Origin: Candidatus Heimdallarchaeota archaeon
GTDB taxonomy: Archaea; Asgardarchaeota; Heimdallarchaeia; Hodarchaeales; Hodarchaeaceae
Assembly: GCA_020353515.1 (NCBI GenBank)
Contig: CP070695.1
Location: 2,293,921 to 2,357,920, forward strand
Reading direction: 5' to 3'
Length of the DNA: 64,000 nt
Below the pieces are notes generated by a model. That model saw only the letters and a list, made by a program, of their open reading frames with translations, ran no database searches and had not been told where the DNA came from. Positions 1 through 9,724 of the stretch are shown here, piece after piece. Position 1 is the first letter of the stretch. Each line of letters opens with the position of its first letter. The translations under genes and the position numbers were made by a program.

Positions 1-30
1 GTATTTTTACCTATTATTAGAGAAAAACCA

Positions 31-1143
31 TTGTCAATGTCTGTGTTAAAGAAAGGATATCAAGATTTCTTCAATCAGGTTGGCTTAGATCTAAACGTGA
101 CCACAACCCAACAAATTCGAAACGAAATAGCTAAGAGGTTAGAAATCCCAGAAGAACTAGCTCTGCAACCATCACTTTTTAATCAATGGATGAGCGAGCT
201 TGGCTTTGAAGTAGTACCTGCTAAACCCCAGTTGACTAAAGCCTGGTTTGCCGAGACAGAGTCAATTGATCAATCTTCAGAGGTTCCAGTAGTAAAAAAA
301 GCAGACTTGAAAAAAATCAGTATTCCTGCGTGGATTCCTGCGAGAGGAGAGAAAGTTGCTCAACAAATCCACCTCGGTAAGCAAGTAGTTGGGATGGCTG
401 GATCTAATTTTGGCTTAATTGTTGGAATTATGCATGAAACGCCTTTCGGTCAAGTTCTAGTCGTTGAACGGAAAGTTCCTCCCTCCTATTTAGTGGATCT
501 TTTTTTAAAGGGATTAGGAAAGGAATCTTTAGCTGAGCTACGATTTACTATTACACAAGAGCTTCAGATAGGAGAAGGAGAAGTTTTTTCTTCAGAAAAC
601 TTATGGCTTATGAGTAATAAGGAACGTCTCCTAATCTCCCCCCATGAGATACTAGCTTCGTATTATACAGTTCTACCTGCCGCAGCATTCAATTTTACAG
701 ACAAGATCCATGCAAAGGTTGGAGTATACTTTCATTCTGTTCCAGAAACTTTCCGATATCTGATTGGTAAACCATTAATTAAAAATGAAGATGAAACTGG
801 GTTAATATATGGTTTTTCCGTAAATGAGGGGGAATTAGCCATCGTTTGGTCTTCTAAAGAACCTATTGAGATTATTAAACAACTGGGAAAGAAATCTTCA
901 GAACAATATGTCAACCGTTTACGACGACGGATTTCTCTTGCTTTAGATACTTCCTACGAAAAAAGTATATGGCCAAGCAATTTAGCGCGGTATTTTCTGA
1001 ACTTCATATGGATGGAAGAACAACTAACTTTAGAAAAGACGCTTACCATAATTAAGGAACGATTTTTCTTACAAGAAGTTTTATTTTCTGAAATTGAGGA
1101 AATTTCAAAAGATGGTCTGAAATGCAGAGGTTTAACTGGCTAA
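31..1143 (+). CDS. Hypothetical protein, possibly continuing upstream of the window
   Basis: I do not recognise this protein of about 370 residues and assign no function. The frame is open back to base 1, so the true start may lie outside the window; TTG at 31 and ATG at 37 are the first candidates inside it. There is no obvious signal peptide or membrane segment. Residues ~110-150 (around QIHLGKQVVGMAGSNFGLIVG) resemble the opening strands of a PRC-barrel ('LGKxVxxxxGxxxGxV'), and a weaker similar stretch occurs at ~225-270; this is a hint only. The C-terminal ~80 residues are basic then helical. Its last 22 bases overlap the DUF167 gene, so the two are probably co-translated. Confidence 0.7.
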   Translation: MSMSVLKKGYQDFFNQVGLDLNVTTTQQIRNEIAKRLEIPEELALQPSLFNQWMSELGFEVVPAKPQLTKAWFAETESIDQSSEVPVVKKADLKKISIPAWIPARGEKVAQQIHLGKQVVGMAGSNFGLIVGIMHETPFGQVLVVERKVPPSYLVDLFLKGLGKESLAELRFTITQELQIGEGEVFSSENLWLMSNKERLLISPHEILASYYTVLPAAAFNFTDKIHAKVGVYFHSVPETFRYLIGKPLIKNEDETGLIYGFSVNEGELAIVWSSKEPIEIIKQLGKKSSEQYVNRLRRRISLALDTSYEKSIWPSNLARYFLNFIWMEEQLTLEKTLTIIKERFFLQEVLFSEIEEISKDGLKCRGLTG

Positions 1144-1406
1144 AAGTGGATGATGAGGATACCTTAGTAACAGTCAATGTCAAAACTCTTCGAAATGAAG
1201 ATCAGTTCATTATCGATTCCGGAAAACTTATTGTAACGGTAAAGGAACCTCCTATAAAGGGAAAAGCAAATAAAAAGCTCCTTAAAATATTTCGGAAAAA
1301 ATTCCGAACAGAAGTAACACTAGAATCTGGTCAATTAAGCTCTACAAAAGTTTTTCGGCTCAGAAATACGTCATCAAAACAAATATTGGAGATTCTAGGA
1401 GAATAA
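1122..1406 (+). CDS. DUF167 / UPF0235 (YggU-like) family protein
   Basis: A 94-residue protein matching the small, widely distributed DUF167 family, whose cellular role is not established. The family hallmark is visible at ~43-55 as a strand followed by the proline/glycine turn 'VTVKEPPIKGKANKKLL', where the family has 'APPVDGKANxAL'. Its length is typical. The start ATG lies inside the end of the upstream gene (22-base overlap), implying translational coupling. Downstream lies the convergent acetyl-CoA synthetase gene, 31 bases away. Confidence 0.8.
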   Translation: MQRFNWLKVDDEDTLVTVNVKTLRNEDQFIIDSGKLIVTVKEPPIKGKANKKLLKIFRKKFRTEVTLESGQLSSTKVFRLRNTSSKQILEILGE

Positions 1407-1436
1407 AAAGAATAAAGAGAGAGAGGGAGATACATT

Positions 1437-3470
1437 CTAGAATTTGATTTCTCCCATCATTTTCCTGCGTGCAATGAGCTCTTCAACGACTTCTGGGTTT
1501 GCTAAAGTCATGACATTACCGATATCTTTCTTTTCTGCAACAGCTTTCAAGACTCGGCGCATAATTTTCCCTGAGCGTGTCTTAGGAACCGCTTCAGCAA
1601 ACATGATGATCTCGGGATAGACAGCTGGCCCTGCCACTGATCGAACGTGCTTTTGAATATCCTTTTTCAAGTCATCAGATGGCTCCACATCACTCATCAA
1701 GGTGATATATGCGAAGATAGTCGACCCCTTGACTGGATGAGGATAGGGGATAACTGCGCTTTCAGCTACTTTGGGGTGGGAATTAACAGCGGCTTCAACC
1801 TCTGCAGAACCAAGACGGTGGCCTGAAACTTTAATAACATCATCCGACCGACCGAGAATAAAGTAGTACCCCTCTTCGTCAATCAGTGCATAATCTCCAG
1901 TGAAGTAATGACCTTCAAATTGAGCGAGATAGGTATTTACAAATCGTTCATGGTCACCCCAGACTGTTCTCATGAGGCCTGGCCAAGATTTATCATACGC
2001 GAAAAAGGCTTGGGTGTTTGGTTTTGTTATTTTTTGTCCATCATCATCGAATAGAACAGGATTGACCCCAAAGAATGGGTAAGTACAACTCCCAGGTTTC
2101 ATGGGGGTAACAGCACCGAGATTTACCATCATATATGAACCAGTCTCAGTTTGCCAGTAACTATCAACGATTGGACGACCATTGGGTTTTTCTTCAGTTG
2201 TTCCATTCCCTACAACTTCCCAGTACCATCGCCATTCTGGCCAATTGCATACTTCTCCAACTGTTCCCAGCATCTTTAATTTAGATAAATCCCATTTAGT
2301 TACGTGATCATCTCCAAACTTCATTAATGCTCGAATTGCAGTTGGAGCAGTATAGAAATGTGTCACACCAAACTTTTCACAGATTTCCCAAAATCTACCT
2401 TGATGTGGGTATGTAGGAACACCTTCATACATGATGGAGATAGCTCCTAACGCTAATGGTGAATAAATTATTTGTGTATGACCAGTTATCCAACCAATGT
2501 CAGCAGTGCAATACCAAACATCTCGTGTGGCTGGGGTTGCTCCTTTTAGATCAAGTAAGCATGAATAGTCCCAGACATAATAATTTGTTGATACTCCAAA
2601 AATTAAATAACCAGCTGTTGTGTGAACCACACCTTTTGGTTTTCCTGTTGTTCCACTTGTGTAAAGTATAAAAAGTGGGTCTTCTGCGTCCATTACTTCA
2701 TAATCGCATTCTGAGGATTGCTCCTCCATTAGTGCTAAGAAATCTACATCCTTCTTGTATTCATAAACATCGCCCCCAGTAAGTTTGATTACTGCGACTT
2801 TTTCGATTGAATCACAGGTCTCAATAACACCCCGAAGGTTGTCTTTCATTGGTCGGTTTTTTCCTGCCCGACGAACTTCGTCCGCCACGACTAAAATCTT
2901 ACATTCAGAATCGTCAATTCTATCTTTTACTGATTCAGCAGAAAATCCACCAAATACAATGGAATGAATAGCACCAATACGGGCACATGCTAACATAACG
3001 ATAGCGAGAGTATCAGTCATGGGTAGCCAAATACAGACACGATCTCCTTTTTTGATCCCTAAAGATTTCAATGCATTCGCTGCTTTATTGACTTCTACTA
3101 GGAGTGATTTGTAAGTATATTTTTTTACTGTATCATCTTCGCCCATCCAGATTAATGCTACCTCATCAGCATATCCCTTCTCAACCCATCGGTCAAGACA
3201 ATTGTAAGTGGCATTAAGCTTTCCTCCAACAAACCATTTGCCTACAAACTCATCCTGCTCTCCTGTAGGGGGAACCCAAACTTTTTCGTAAGGAGTTATC
3301 CAATCAATCTTCTTTGCTTCTTCAGCCCAGAACTCTTCCATATGGTTTACTGAATATTTCCATTTTTCAAAGTATGCATCCATATTAGCGATTCTGGCAT
3401 CCTTCGCCAGCTCAGGAAGAGGATAATATTTTTTTGATTTTTCTTTCTCCGTTTCTGTCAGCTCAGACAT
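1437..3470 (-). CDS. acs: Acetyl-CoA synthetase, AMP-forming
   Basis: Activates acetate to acetyl-CoA via acetyl-AMP, an entry or exit point of two-carbon metabolism in the cytoplasm. ANL-superfamily signatures are in order: phosphate-binding loop YTSGTTGKPKG (~residue 270), YWQTETG (~440), GRSDDVIKVSGHRLG hinge region (~545) and catalytic lysine in KTRSGKIMRR (~635). About 677 residues is the usual length. I chose the ATG at 3470 rather than 3494: a TATA-like element at 3501-3510 lies right against the upstream ATG and would place transcription start near 3475-3480, so only the inner ATG would be well inside the message. The downstream minus-strand neighbour upstream of it (MFS carrier) may import an organic acid. 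Confidence 0.95.
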   Translation of the reverse strand: MSELTETEKEKSKKYYPLPELAKDARIANMDAYFEKWKYSVNHMEEFWAEEAKKIDWITPYEKVWVPPTGEQDEFVGKWFVGGKLNATYNCLDRWVEKGYADEVALIWMGEDDTVKKYTYKSLLVEVNKAANALKSLGIKKGDRVCIWLPMTDTLAIVMLACARIGAIHSIVFGGFSAESVKDRIDDSECKILVVADEVRRAGKNRPMKDNLRGVIETCDSIEKVAVIKLTGGDVYEYKKDVDFLALMEEQSSECDYEVMDAEDPLFILYTSGTTGKPKGVVHTTAGYLIFGVSTNYYVWDYSCLLDLKGATPATRDVWYCTADIGWITGHTQIIYSPLALGAISIMYEGVPTYPHQGRFWEICEKFGVTHFYTAPTAIRALMKFGDDHVTKWDLSKLKMLGTVGEVCNWPEWRWYWEVVGNGTTEEKPNGRPIVDSYWQTETGSYMMVNLGAVTPMKPGSCTYPFFGVNPVLFDDDGQKITKPNTQAFFAYDKSWPGLMRTVWGDHERFVNTYLAQFEGHYFTGDYALIDEEGYYFILGRSDDVIKVSGHRLGSAEVEAAVNSHPKVAESAVIPYPHPVKGSTIFAYITLMSDVEPSDDLKKDIQKHVRSVAGPAVYPEIIMFAEAVPKTRSGKIMRRVLKAVAEKKDIGNVMTLANPEVVEELIARRKMMGEIKF

Positions 3471-3500
3471 ATTATCGCCTAAAATTTCGTTCATTAAACA

Positions 3501-3510
3501 TTATATAAAA
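3501..3510 (-). promoter_or_regulatory. TATA box for acs
   Basis: The minus strand reads TTTTATATAA here. An archaeal TATA element sits about 26 bases before the start of transcription, predicting initiation close to 3478, a few bases ahead of the ATG at 3470. This supports a nearly leaderless acs transcript. Confidence 0.5.
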
Positions 3511-3706
3511 CTAGATTTGATTACAAAGTCAATACTGACTTAATAATCTAATTCTAAGGCTTTTATTAAAAAAATAAGAAGTTTATTTCTCTTAATGTAA
3601 TTGATTTTTAACTTATCCCTTGACTCTGGTTTTAATTAACCAAGCTTTTGAGATGAAAGATCACTAAGAAAAAAAAAAGGAGAAAAATACGTCTTCAAAG
3701 ACGCAA

Positions 3707-4987
3707 TCATGTTACTCCTGCATTTCTTCGTGCTAGATATTCTGTGATCACTGCAAGACCCGCAGCCAGAAAAGCTAGAATTCCAAGAATGGGAAATGCA
3801 ACCTCATATACAAGCACACCAGCGATGAAAGGACCCAAAGCTCCTGCGACACCATAAGCAGTAAAGACTAGTCCGTAATTCCTTCCTAGATTCTTTGTAC
3901 CAAAGTAGTCATCTGTTGCAGAGGGAAATAATGCAAAATTTCCGCCAAAACAGAAACCTATGATACAAGCACCAATAATCAATAAGAAAAATTCTGTCTG
4001 TATTCCAAAGAAGAACATAGCTACTCCTAGAGTACCAAACATTACGATCATTGTAATGATTCTACCTAGTTTATCTGAAACAGCGCCCCATACAATCCTT
4101 CCTGCAGAGTTAAATATGGATAGAAACGATCCTGTTGTCACTGCTAGGATGCTAGCTTCTTCTGCTGAGATTCCTCCTGAAATTAATTGATCCTTTGTGA
4201 ATGTTGTCACATTTCCAATAGTCATTAATCCTGCTGCTGCTGCCAAAATAAACATACCCCAAAGAAGCCAGAATTGGGGAGTTTGTACCATCTCTGTTGG
4301 TTCAAAATCTCTCTTCTCTCCTATAGCTGTAATTTGGCTAGGTTTAGGAGTGTATCCCGGTGGGATCCAGCCCTTAGGAGGATTTTGAAGTATTTGAGCA
4401 GAACCTACTACGAGAACAAGGAAAAGAATTCCAAGGATCCAAAAAGCTAAACCAATGTGGCCATTTCCAACATCTTCAATCAAGAATTCTTCAATAAAAA
4501 GAAGGAAAAAAGCCCCAAGACCAAACCCTGCGACAGCAATGCCAGTAATCAGCCCTTTTAGGTCAGGGAACCATTTAACTAATGCAGCAATCGGACATAC
4601 ATAAGCAAAACCTATACCTGCACCACCTATTAAACCATAAGTTAGTGCCACCCAAAGAAATCCGAGTAATTCATTTCCACCCCCAAAAAGATCGACAAAA
4701 CCTGCAAGGAACCACCCAATCCCTAGAAGGATACCACCAATTGTAGCTACTTTTTTTGGTCCGGCCCGATCTTGCCATCTTCCAGCAAAAATCATGAAAC
4801 CTGCAAAAGAAGCCAAACCAACGGTAAAGGGAAGTTGAGTTAGAAGTTTATCCCATCCGTATACTCCAGTTTCACTGACAAGAGCAGTTTGGAATTTAGA
4901 CCACGCATAAATCGAACCTAAACATAGTTGGATTATTACAGCTGGTATGATTAAGATATTGCGGTTAATTACATTTTCTTCACTCAA
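3707..4987 (-). CDS. MFS transporter, oxalate/formate antiporter (OFA) type
   Basis: A 426-residue, 12-helix major facilitator. The N-terminus (IIQLCLGSIYAWSKF) carries the 'GSIYAWS' pattern typical of the OFA group, and the loop between helices 2 and 3 has FAGRWQDRAGPKK, the MFS motif A analogue. A second copy (GAVSDKLGR) follows helix 8, as expected from the internal repeat. OFA carriers exchange small mono- or dicarboxylates; the substrate cannot be read from sequence. It lies upstream of acs on the same strand with a 212-bp gap holding the acs promoter, so it is probably transcribed separately. A TATA-like stretch at about 5034-5046 precedes it. Confidence 0.88.
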   Translation of the reverse strand: MSEENVINRNILIIPAVIIQLCLGSIYAWSKFQTALVSETGVYGWDKLLTQLPFTVGLASFAGFMIFAGRWQDRAGPKKVATIGGILLGIGWFLAGFVDLFGGGNELLGFLWVALTYGLIGGAGIGFAYVCPIAALVKWFPDLKGLITGIAVAGFGLGAFFLLFIEEFLIEDVGNGHIGLAFWILGILFLVLVVGSAQILQNPPKGWIPPGYTPKPSQITAIGEKRDFEPTEMVQTPQFWLLWGMFILAAAAGLMTIGNVTTFTKDQLISGGISAEEASILAVTTGSFLSIFNSAGRIVWGAVSDKLGRIITMIVMFGTLGVAMFFFGIQTEFFLLIIGACIIGFCFGGNFALFPSATDDYFGTKNLGRNYGLVFTAYGVAGALGPFIAGVLVYEVAFPILGILAFLAAGLAVITEYLARRNAGVT

Positions 4988-5167
4988 ACTAAAGTCACCT
5001 ATATTTTCTGAGCCAAGTTTGGAAAAAAACCAAAGCTTATAATTTCTAAGATTTGATGGAAGAAAAAACCGAGAGCTATAAAAATTTAAAGGTTAGACTT
5101 CTTATAAAGTGGCTATAAGATGGTGTTTTAAGACTCTAAGTTTGAAACAAAACTTGGGATAATCATG

Positions 5168-5701
5168 CTAGACTAATCCCAATTTCTGAAAGTCGGAGAT
5201 TAACTTCCTCCGTTCTTCCCATGCATCCCTGATGGCAGATAAATCATCTAAGATCTCATTTGTTAATCGGCTGCTGTCCGAAAGCATGCCACTTTCGATA
5301 GCATCGTCAAAACGTGTGATTTTATCATCCAAACGACTTATGATGTTGATAATAGTCTTCTCTAACGTATAGAGATAACTTAAATCAAATTCTTTGATCA
5401 CATTGGAGTCAAAGAAGGTACTAATACCATATTCCGTAAGCCGAATCAGATGTCTGATATCAGAAAAGCTAGAAACTAAACGATCCAGGTCAGACCAAGT
5501 TGTAATCATTTGACTCATTAAAGCAGCTTCTTGAATCTTTTTAATATCATCTGAACAACTTGAGAGGCGTGATTCTAGATAGTTCCGTATTGCAGTTTCA
5601 GTTGATTGCCTATCTGACTGTTTTTCATAACGGTTATAACCAGGTATCTTTTTAGATATCGTCTTTCTTGCTTCGCTGCTTTCAGGATCCAATTTTGACA
5701 T
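5168..5701 (-). CDS. Hypothetical helical protein, last gene of the MoxR cluster
   Basis: An unrecognised 177-residue soluble protein, predicted almost entirely helical and charged. Near the N-terminus it has 'IPGYNRYEKQSDRQ', a proline-glycine-tyrosine turn followed by a charged helix, then several heptad-like helices, with no transmembrane segment or cysteines. It is the last gene of the minus-strand MoxR block, 24 bases after the multi-TM gene, and very probably co-transcribed. By position it is a candidate soluble adaptor of that membrane system; this is inference from context only. Confidence 0.8.
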   Translation of the reverse strand: MSKLDPESSEARKTISKKIPGYNRYEKQSDRQSTETAIRNYLESRLSSCSDDIKKIQEAALMSQMITTWSDLDRLVSSFSDIRHLIRLTEYGISTFFDSNVIKEFDLSYLYTLEKTIINIISRLDDKITRFDDAIESGMLSDSSRLTNEILDDLSAIRDAWEERRKLISDFQKLGLV

Positions 5702-5725
5702 TAAAAAGTCCCTCGAATAATAGAA

Positions 5726-7108
5726 TCAGGAAATCTCTTCTTCCTCATCTGCAGGGGGTTCTTCTTCTTCCTCTTCTTCAGGTGTTTCGCCTGCAGCTGC
5801 CGCAACAGGTGTTGAACTCCTATCAAAATCTACTAAAGTATCAATTTGTTGAACAACTCTTTCGAAGATTTTGCCAGTTCTTCCACCAGAGAAGAAGTGG
5901 AGAATTACACTGATAAGAATAAAAAGTAATACAACATTTAGAATTGCAATTGTTTGAAATTCAGGCTGAGTTAATTCGAGACTTTGAAGAAGCGCTGGAA
6001 AAGAAGCTCCAACTAAAGGTGTAAGAAGAATTTCAGGCGATATGATAATATAAGCCAGAATCGTAACTGCAATAATTCGAAAAATCATTGCTGGGATGAA
6101 ATGTCTAAGTAATGCAGAAACATCAGGTTGAGCAGTTTTTGCAGCTAGTTTCAGATCAGTTTCAGGATCACTTTGATTTAAACTTGCTAGATATGACTGT
6201 AATCTCATCGTCGATTTGGCGTCCCGCATCACTTCTCCTTTCTTAAAGACACGTCTTTCTACCATCTCCCGTAAGTAACTCGCAGCAAGCAAACCAAACT
6301 TTTTTGATTGAACACTCTGAATAGATTGTTCTTTTCCTTTTTCTTCTTCAGACAAAGGCACAAAAGATCGAATTCTTTTCAAATGTCCTTGAATTCGTTT
6401 TTCTCGTTCTGTCATTGGTTCAATAATGTTTAAGGTATACGAAGTTTGGAATGCAATCTCTAGGAGCAGATATAACAAAAATCCAAGAGCAAAAATAGGA
6501 CTAAATAGCATAGTTATGATAGTTGACGAATCAATTCTTGTATTAACAATGATTTTTTCAGTAAATATCGCGATAATTATGATAAGTTGAAACCCAAGGA
6601 ATGAATATATGGCTAATTTTGTATCCCCCTCACGAAGAAACCCAACACCAGAGAGGAGAGCTACAGGGAGAAGAATTAAAATTGTTGTTGCTCCAAAGAA
6701 ATTGCCAAAATCCTCTAGAAAAGTGGCGATATCTGTTACATTAGAATGAGGCAAAAAACCATTTTCAGGATTGACAATGGCAGCGAGTATTGATTGCATT
6801 TCCCCAATTGCGACTCCATCAAAATTAGTATCCCCGAGAAAAGGGATATCTTTCTTGCTTGAAGCGATTGTAGCCACTAAGGTTAAAGCAACGCCTGCAA
6901 AAGCTCTAACAAGTTCTTGTACAAGTAACATTACATACTCTACAATATTGAAGACTTGTGCGAAATCAAACATCGTAGGGTCAATACTTGTGGCTAAAAT
7001 GGGGTTGTCAATGGGAATAGGAATACCAATTATTAAGAGACACGAGAAAACAAATACAATGATGTAAAGAATTCGAAAAAAATGAGCTGTTGCTTGTCCT
7101 GCGGGCAT
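5726..7108 (-). CDS. Multi-spanning membrane protein with acidic tail (MoxR cluster)
   Basis: An unrecognised 460-residue integral membrane protein. Hydrophobic segments are visible at about residues 10-32, 55-78, 140-160, 170-190, 205-228, 345-372 and 390-415. Between the fifth and sixth lies a ~110-residue charged cytoplasmic-looking region. The protein ends in a strongly acidic tail rich in Glu and Pro (~435-460). It begins 3 bases after the DUF58 gene ends, so the two are translationally linked. It probably forms the membrane platform of the MoxR/DUF58 system. The MoxR ATPase encoded two genes upstream has a similar acidic tail. Confidence 0.85.
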   Translation of the reverse strand: MPAGQATAHFFRILYIIVFVFSCLLIIGIPIPIDNPILATSIDPTMFDFAQVFNIVEYVMLLVQELVRAFAGVALTLVATIASSKKDIPFLGDTNFDGVAIGEMQSILAAIVNPENGFLPHSNVTDIATFLEDFGNFFGATTILILLPVALLSGVGFLREGDTKLAIYSFLGFQLIIIIAIFTEKIIVNTRIDSSTIITMLFSPIFALGFLLYLLLEIAFQTSYTLNIIEPMTEREKRIQGHLKRIRSFVPLSEEEKGKEQSIQSVQSKKFGLLAASYLREMVERRVFKKGEVMRDAKSTMRLQSYLASLNQSDPETDLKLAAKTAQPDVSALLRHFIPAMIFRIIAVTILAYIIISPEILLTPLVGASFPALLQSLELTQPEFQTIAILNVVLLFILISVILHFFSGGRTGKIFERVVQQIDTLVDFDRSSTPVAAAAGETPEEEEEEEPPADEEEEIS

Positions 7109-7111
7109 TTT

Positions 7112-8587
7112 TCACACAGATCCTTTTCCTGCCTGTTTTCCTTCCATATAGGTTTTAATTACATTGGGGAGCATATCATCAGGGCCAACATTAATAATTT
7201 CAACTCCTAATCCCCTTAATCTGTCCTCTACTTGTTTTCTATATCCAAGGTATTCCTCAAAAATAGCCTCTGCTATAGCTCGTTCTGTAGCTGTCAGATC
7301 ACTGAGTTTTGTTTCAAAAAGTGGTCCAAAGGGTGAAATGACAGTGATGTTGTTCTTTGTGGATCGTGCTCGTTTTGCAGCTTCAGTGAAAATTTCCGAA
7401 TCAGAAGATTCAAGATCTGTCAGGAAAACATAAAATGAGGCTCTAGGTACCCTTTGCATCACAAAATCTACCGCAGCTAAAGGATCTGATCGTCCTTGAG
7501 GTTCTACAAGAGCTAAAATTTCTAATAATTGGAAAAACATTGCTTTTCCTCCTCCTGGTGGAAGAAATGAGGTTGGTCGGTCTGCAAATGTTACCAGTCC
7601 AAAGAGGTCTTGGCGTTCTTCAGCCATTTTCATGACCAACATAACAGAGCGGATAGCAAAATCTAACTTTGTATTAAATGGAATTCCAGCTCCCATGCTA
7701 CCACTGTGGTCTAGAAAGACGATCATACGAATATTTTTCTCTGATTCAAACTCTCTAACCATGAGTTCTCCTGTACGACTGAATGCTTTCCAGTCCAGAG
7801 ATTTGAAGGGAGCACCTGGATAATACCGTGCTAAAGCATGAAAATCATCTCCCATTCCTTTCTGCTTTGTTTTATGAGCCCCAAACATCTTTCCTTGTTG
7901 TCGACGTTTACTGAGCGCCTCCATTCGTCTGATATCTTCATAAGAGGGATAACAAAGAATTTCTGTATAGAAGTGCCTAATATCCTCTTCAAAATAGAAT
8001 CCCAGTCTATCATGAATGATAACCTTGACAGGACCAATTCGATAGACCCCACGTGTACTCACTTGAACGATATATGAGAATTCCTTGGTCTCTCTCCCTC
8101 CAAGCTGAGTAATAATGAAGTTTTCACCTAAAGCAATTTCAAACATGTCAGGGATTGCGTCATATACCTCTAAAAAGTCCATCCTGCGTCGTCCTGTGTT
8201 TTCGACTTTAACAGTTACATGAACATATTCTCCAGCAAAAGCTTTCTCTCGATCCACAGTACGCGTGACTCGTATGAGAGAGGCGTTAGCTGATACACGG
8301 AAAAATGGGAGGCCAATAACGCTTGCCAATAGCAATAATGTGCCTAGAAACATCCCGTAATCTACAATCGGAGAACTATTCAAAATCTCAAACGGTCTAA
8401 ATATATCAGTAATTGATAGAGTTTGATTTCCATTAGACGGAGTTGATTCAGAGTCAGCTTCCCATCCTTGTTCACCAGAGAGAATGGGGAGCATTGTAGC
8501 GATGGTACCGACTCCTTTTGCGCTTAATCCTATAGAAATTAACAATATGCCTCCAATTGCAATGAAGGCTCCTCTAGATGAAAGCAT
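7112..8587 (-). CDS. DUF58 protein with vWA-like fold
   Basis: A 491-residue membrane-anchored DUF58 protein. Two N-terminal hydrophobic segments (~5-28 and ~72-92) are followed by a beta-rich region (~100-215) and then the DUF58 core: 'ARYYPGAPFKSLDWKAFSR' (~245-263), the family signature, and a MIDAS-type metal site DHSGSM (~290). The vWA-like domain continues to ~440. DUF58 proteins are regular partners of MoxR AAA+ ATPases, and the moxR gene lies immediately upstream (28-bp gap). The MIDAS residues appear intact, so metal-dependent ligand binding is plausible. The target is unknown; the big surface protein of the same cluster is a candidate. Confidence 0.92.
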   Translation of the reverse strand: MLSSRGAFIAIGGILLISIGLSAKGVGTIATMLPILSGEQGWEADSESTPSNGNQTLSITDIFRPFEILNSSPIVDYGMFLGTLLLLASVIGLPFFRVSANASLIRVTRTVDREKAFAGEYVHVTVKVENTGRRRMDFLEVYDAIPDMFEIALGENFIITQLGGRETKEFSYIVQVSTRGVYRIGPVKVIIHDRLGFYFEEDIRHFYTEILCYPSYEDIRRMEALSKRRQQGKMFGAHKTKQKGMGDDFHALARYYPGAPFKSLDWKAFSRTGELMVREFESEKNIRMIVFLDHSGSMGAGIPFNTKLDFAIRSVMLVMKMAEERQDLFGLVTFADRPTSFLPPGGGKAMFFQLLEILALVEPQGRSDPLAAVDFVMQRVPRASFYVFLTDLESSDSEIFTEAAKRARSTKNNITVISPFGPLFETKLSDLTATERAIAEAIFEEYLGYRKQVEDRLRGLGVEIINVGPDDMLPNVIKTYMEGKQAGKGSV

Positions 8588-8615
8588 TCAAATTTACACC
8601 TAATAAATGCTCTTC

Positions 8616-9683
8616 CTACTCTTCGTATACTTCTTCTTCGTAATACTCTTCGTAGACAGCTTCTTCTTCTATCGGGTCTACTGGGAGGACTAAATTATCA
8701 CGAACATCTTCTGCGATACGAATCTGTGTAATACCTTCTAATTCAGCTTCAGGCTTTAGTATAAGACGATGGTGGACAATATGAGGTATCATTAGAAGAA
8801 TGTCATCTGGAATAACGAAATCACGGGCATGTATAGCAGCTCTGGCTTTTCCTGATAGTAGAAGACTTTCACTTCCACGAGGAGAACATCCCAAGACTAA
8901 GCGGGGATCAGTTCGAGTTGAAACAGTGATATCCCGAATCATTTCCAGGATTTCGGGACAAACATACACTCTTTTAACAACATCCATCATGGCTATAATG
9001 GTTTGAGGAGAAACAACCTGATTAAGTGTTGCTGGAATTGGTTCATTCTTAAATTTAATAATACGTAATTCATCCTCAGGAGAAGAGTGGTGAACAATAA
9101 CTTTGATCATAAAACGATCCAATTGAGCTTCAGGTAGGGGATACGTTCCTTCTTGTTCAACAGGGTTTGCAGTTGCCATTACAACAAATGGTTGATCGAG
9201 TTTGTGAGTCTCACCTTCGATTGACACCTGTTGTTCAGCCATAGCCTCGAGCATTGCAGATTGGGTTTTTGGGGGAGCTCGATTAATTTCGTCTGCGAGA
9301 ATAACATTGCCGAAAATTGGGCCTTTCTTGAGACGAAAGGTTCCTGTTTTAGGATTGAAAATATTGGTCCCTACAATATCCGAGGGAAGCATGTCAGGAG
9401 TGAATTGAATGCGTCTATATTCAGTCCCAAGAACTTTAGAAAAGGTTTCTGCCATATATGTTTTCCCTATACCTGGGACACCCTCGAGATAGACATGCTT
9501 ACCAGTTAACATAGCAATCCAAAGCATTTCGAAAATTTCCGTCCTTCCGATGTATACTTTTCTGATTTGTCCCATTATTTGCTGATATGCTCGGGCTACA
9601 TCATTAACTTCCAGCATCTCATAAGTTAATTCATCACTAGTGAAATCTTTCCCTTTCAAGTCGGTTTTACTCATTTCTTTCAC
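8616..9683 (-). CDS. moxR: MoxR-family AAA+ ATPase
   Basis: A 355-residue MoxR ATPase, a chaperone-like AAA+ group that works with vWA proteins in maturing metalloenzymes and envelope complexes. Visible motifs: Walker A GVPGIGKT (~75-82), Walker B ILADEINRAPP (~130-140), sensor 1 ATANP (~170) and PEAQLDRF with the arginine-finger region (~183-191). The helical lid domain follows to ~330. The last 20 residues are almost all Glu and Tyr, an acidic tail not part of the AAA+ fold. The gene sits between the DUF4350-like and DUF58 genes with gaps of 41 and 28 bp, so an operon is clear. Confidence 0.95.
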   Translation of the reverse strand: MKEMSKTDLKGKDFTSDELTYEMLEVNDVARAYQQIMGQIRKVYIGRTEIFEMLWIAMLTGKHVYLEGVPGIGKTYMAETFSKVLGTEYRRIQFTPDMLPSDIVGTNIFNPKTGTFRLKKGPIFGNVILADEINRAPPKTQSAMLEAMAEQQVSIEGETHKLDQPFVVMATANPVEQEGTYPLPEAQLDRFMIKVIVHHSSPEDELRIIKFKNEPIPATLNQVVSPQTIIAMMDVVKRVYVCPEILEMIRDITVSTRTDPRLVLGCSPRGSESLLLSGKARAAIHARDFVIPDDILLMIPHIVHHRLILKPEAELEGITQIRIAEDVRDNLVLPVDPIEEEAVYEEYYEEEVYEE

Positions 9684-9724
9684 TTCTAATTTAATTTATC
9701 AGACCAGTTAAGGTTTTAATAGAA

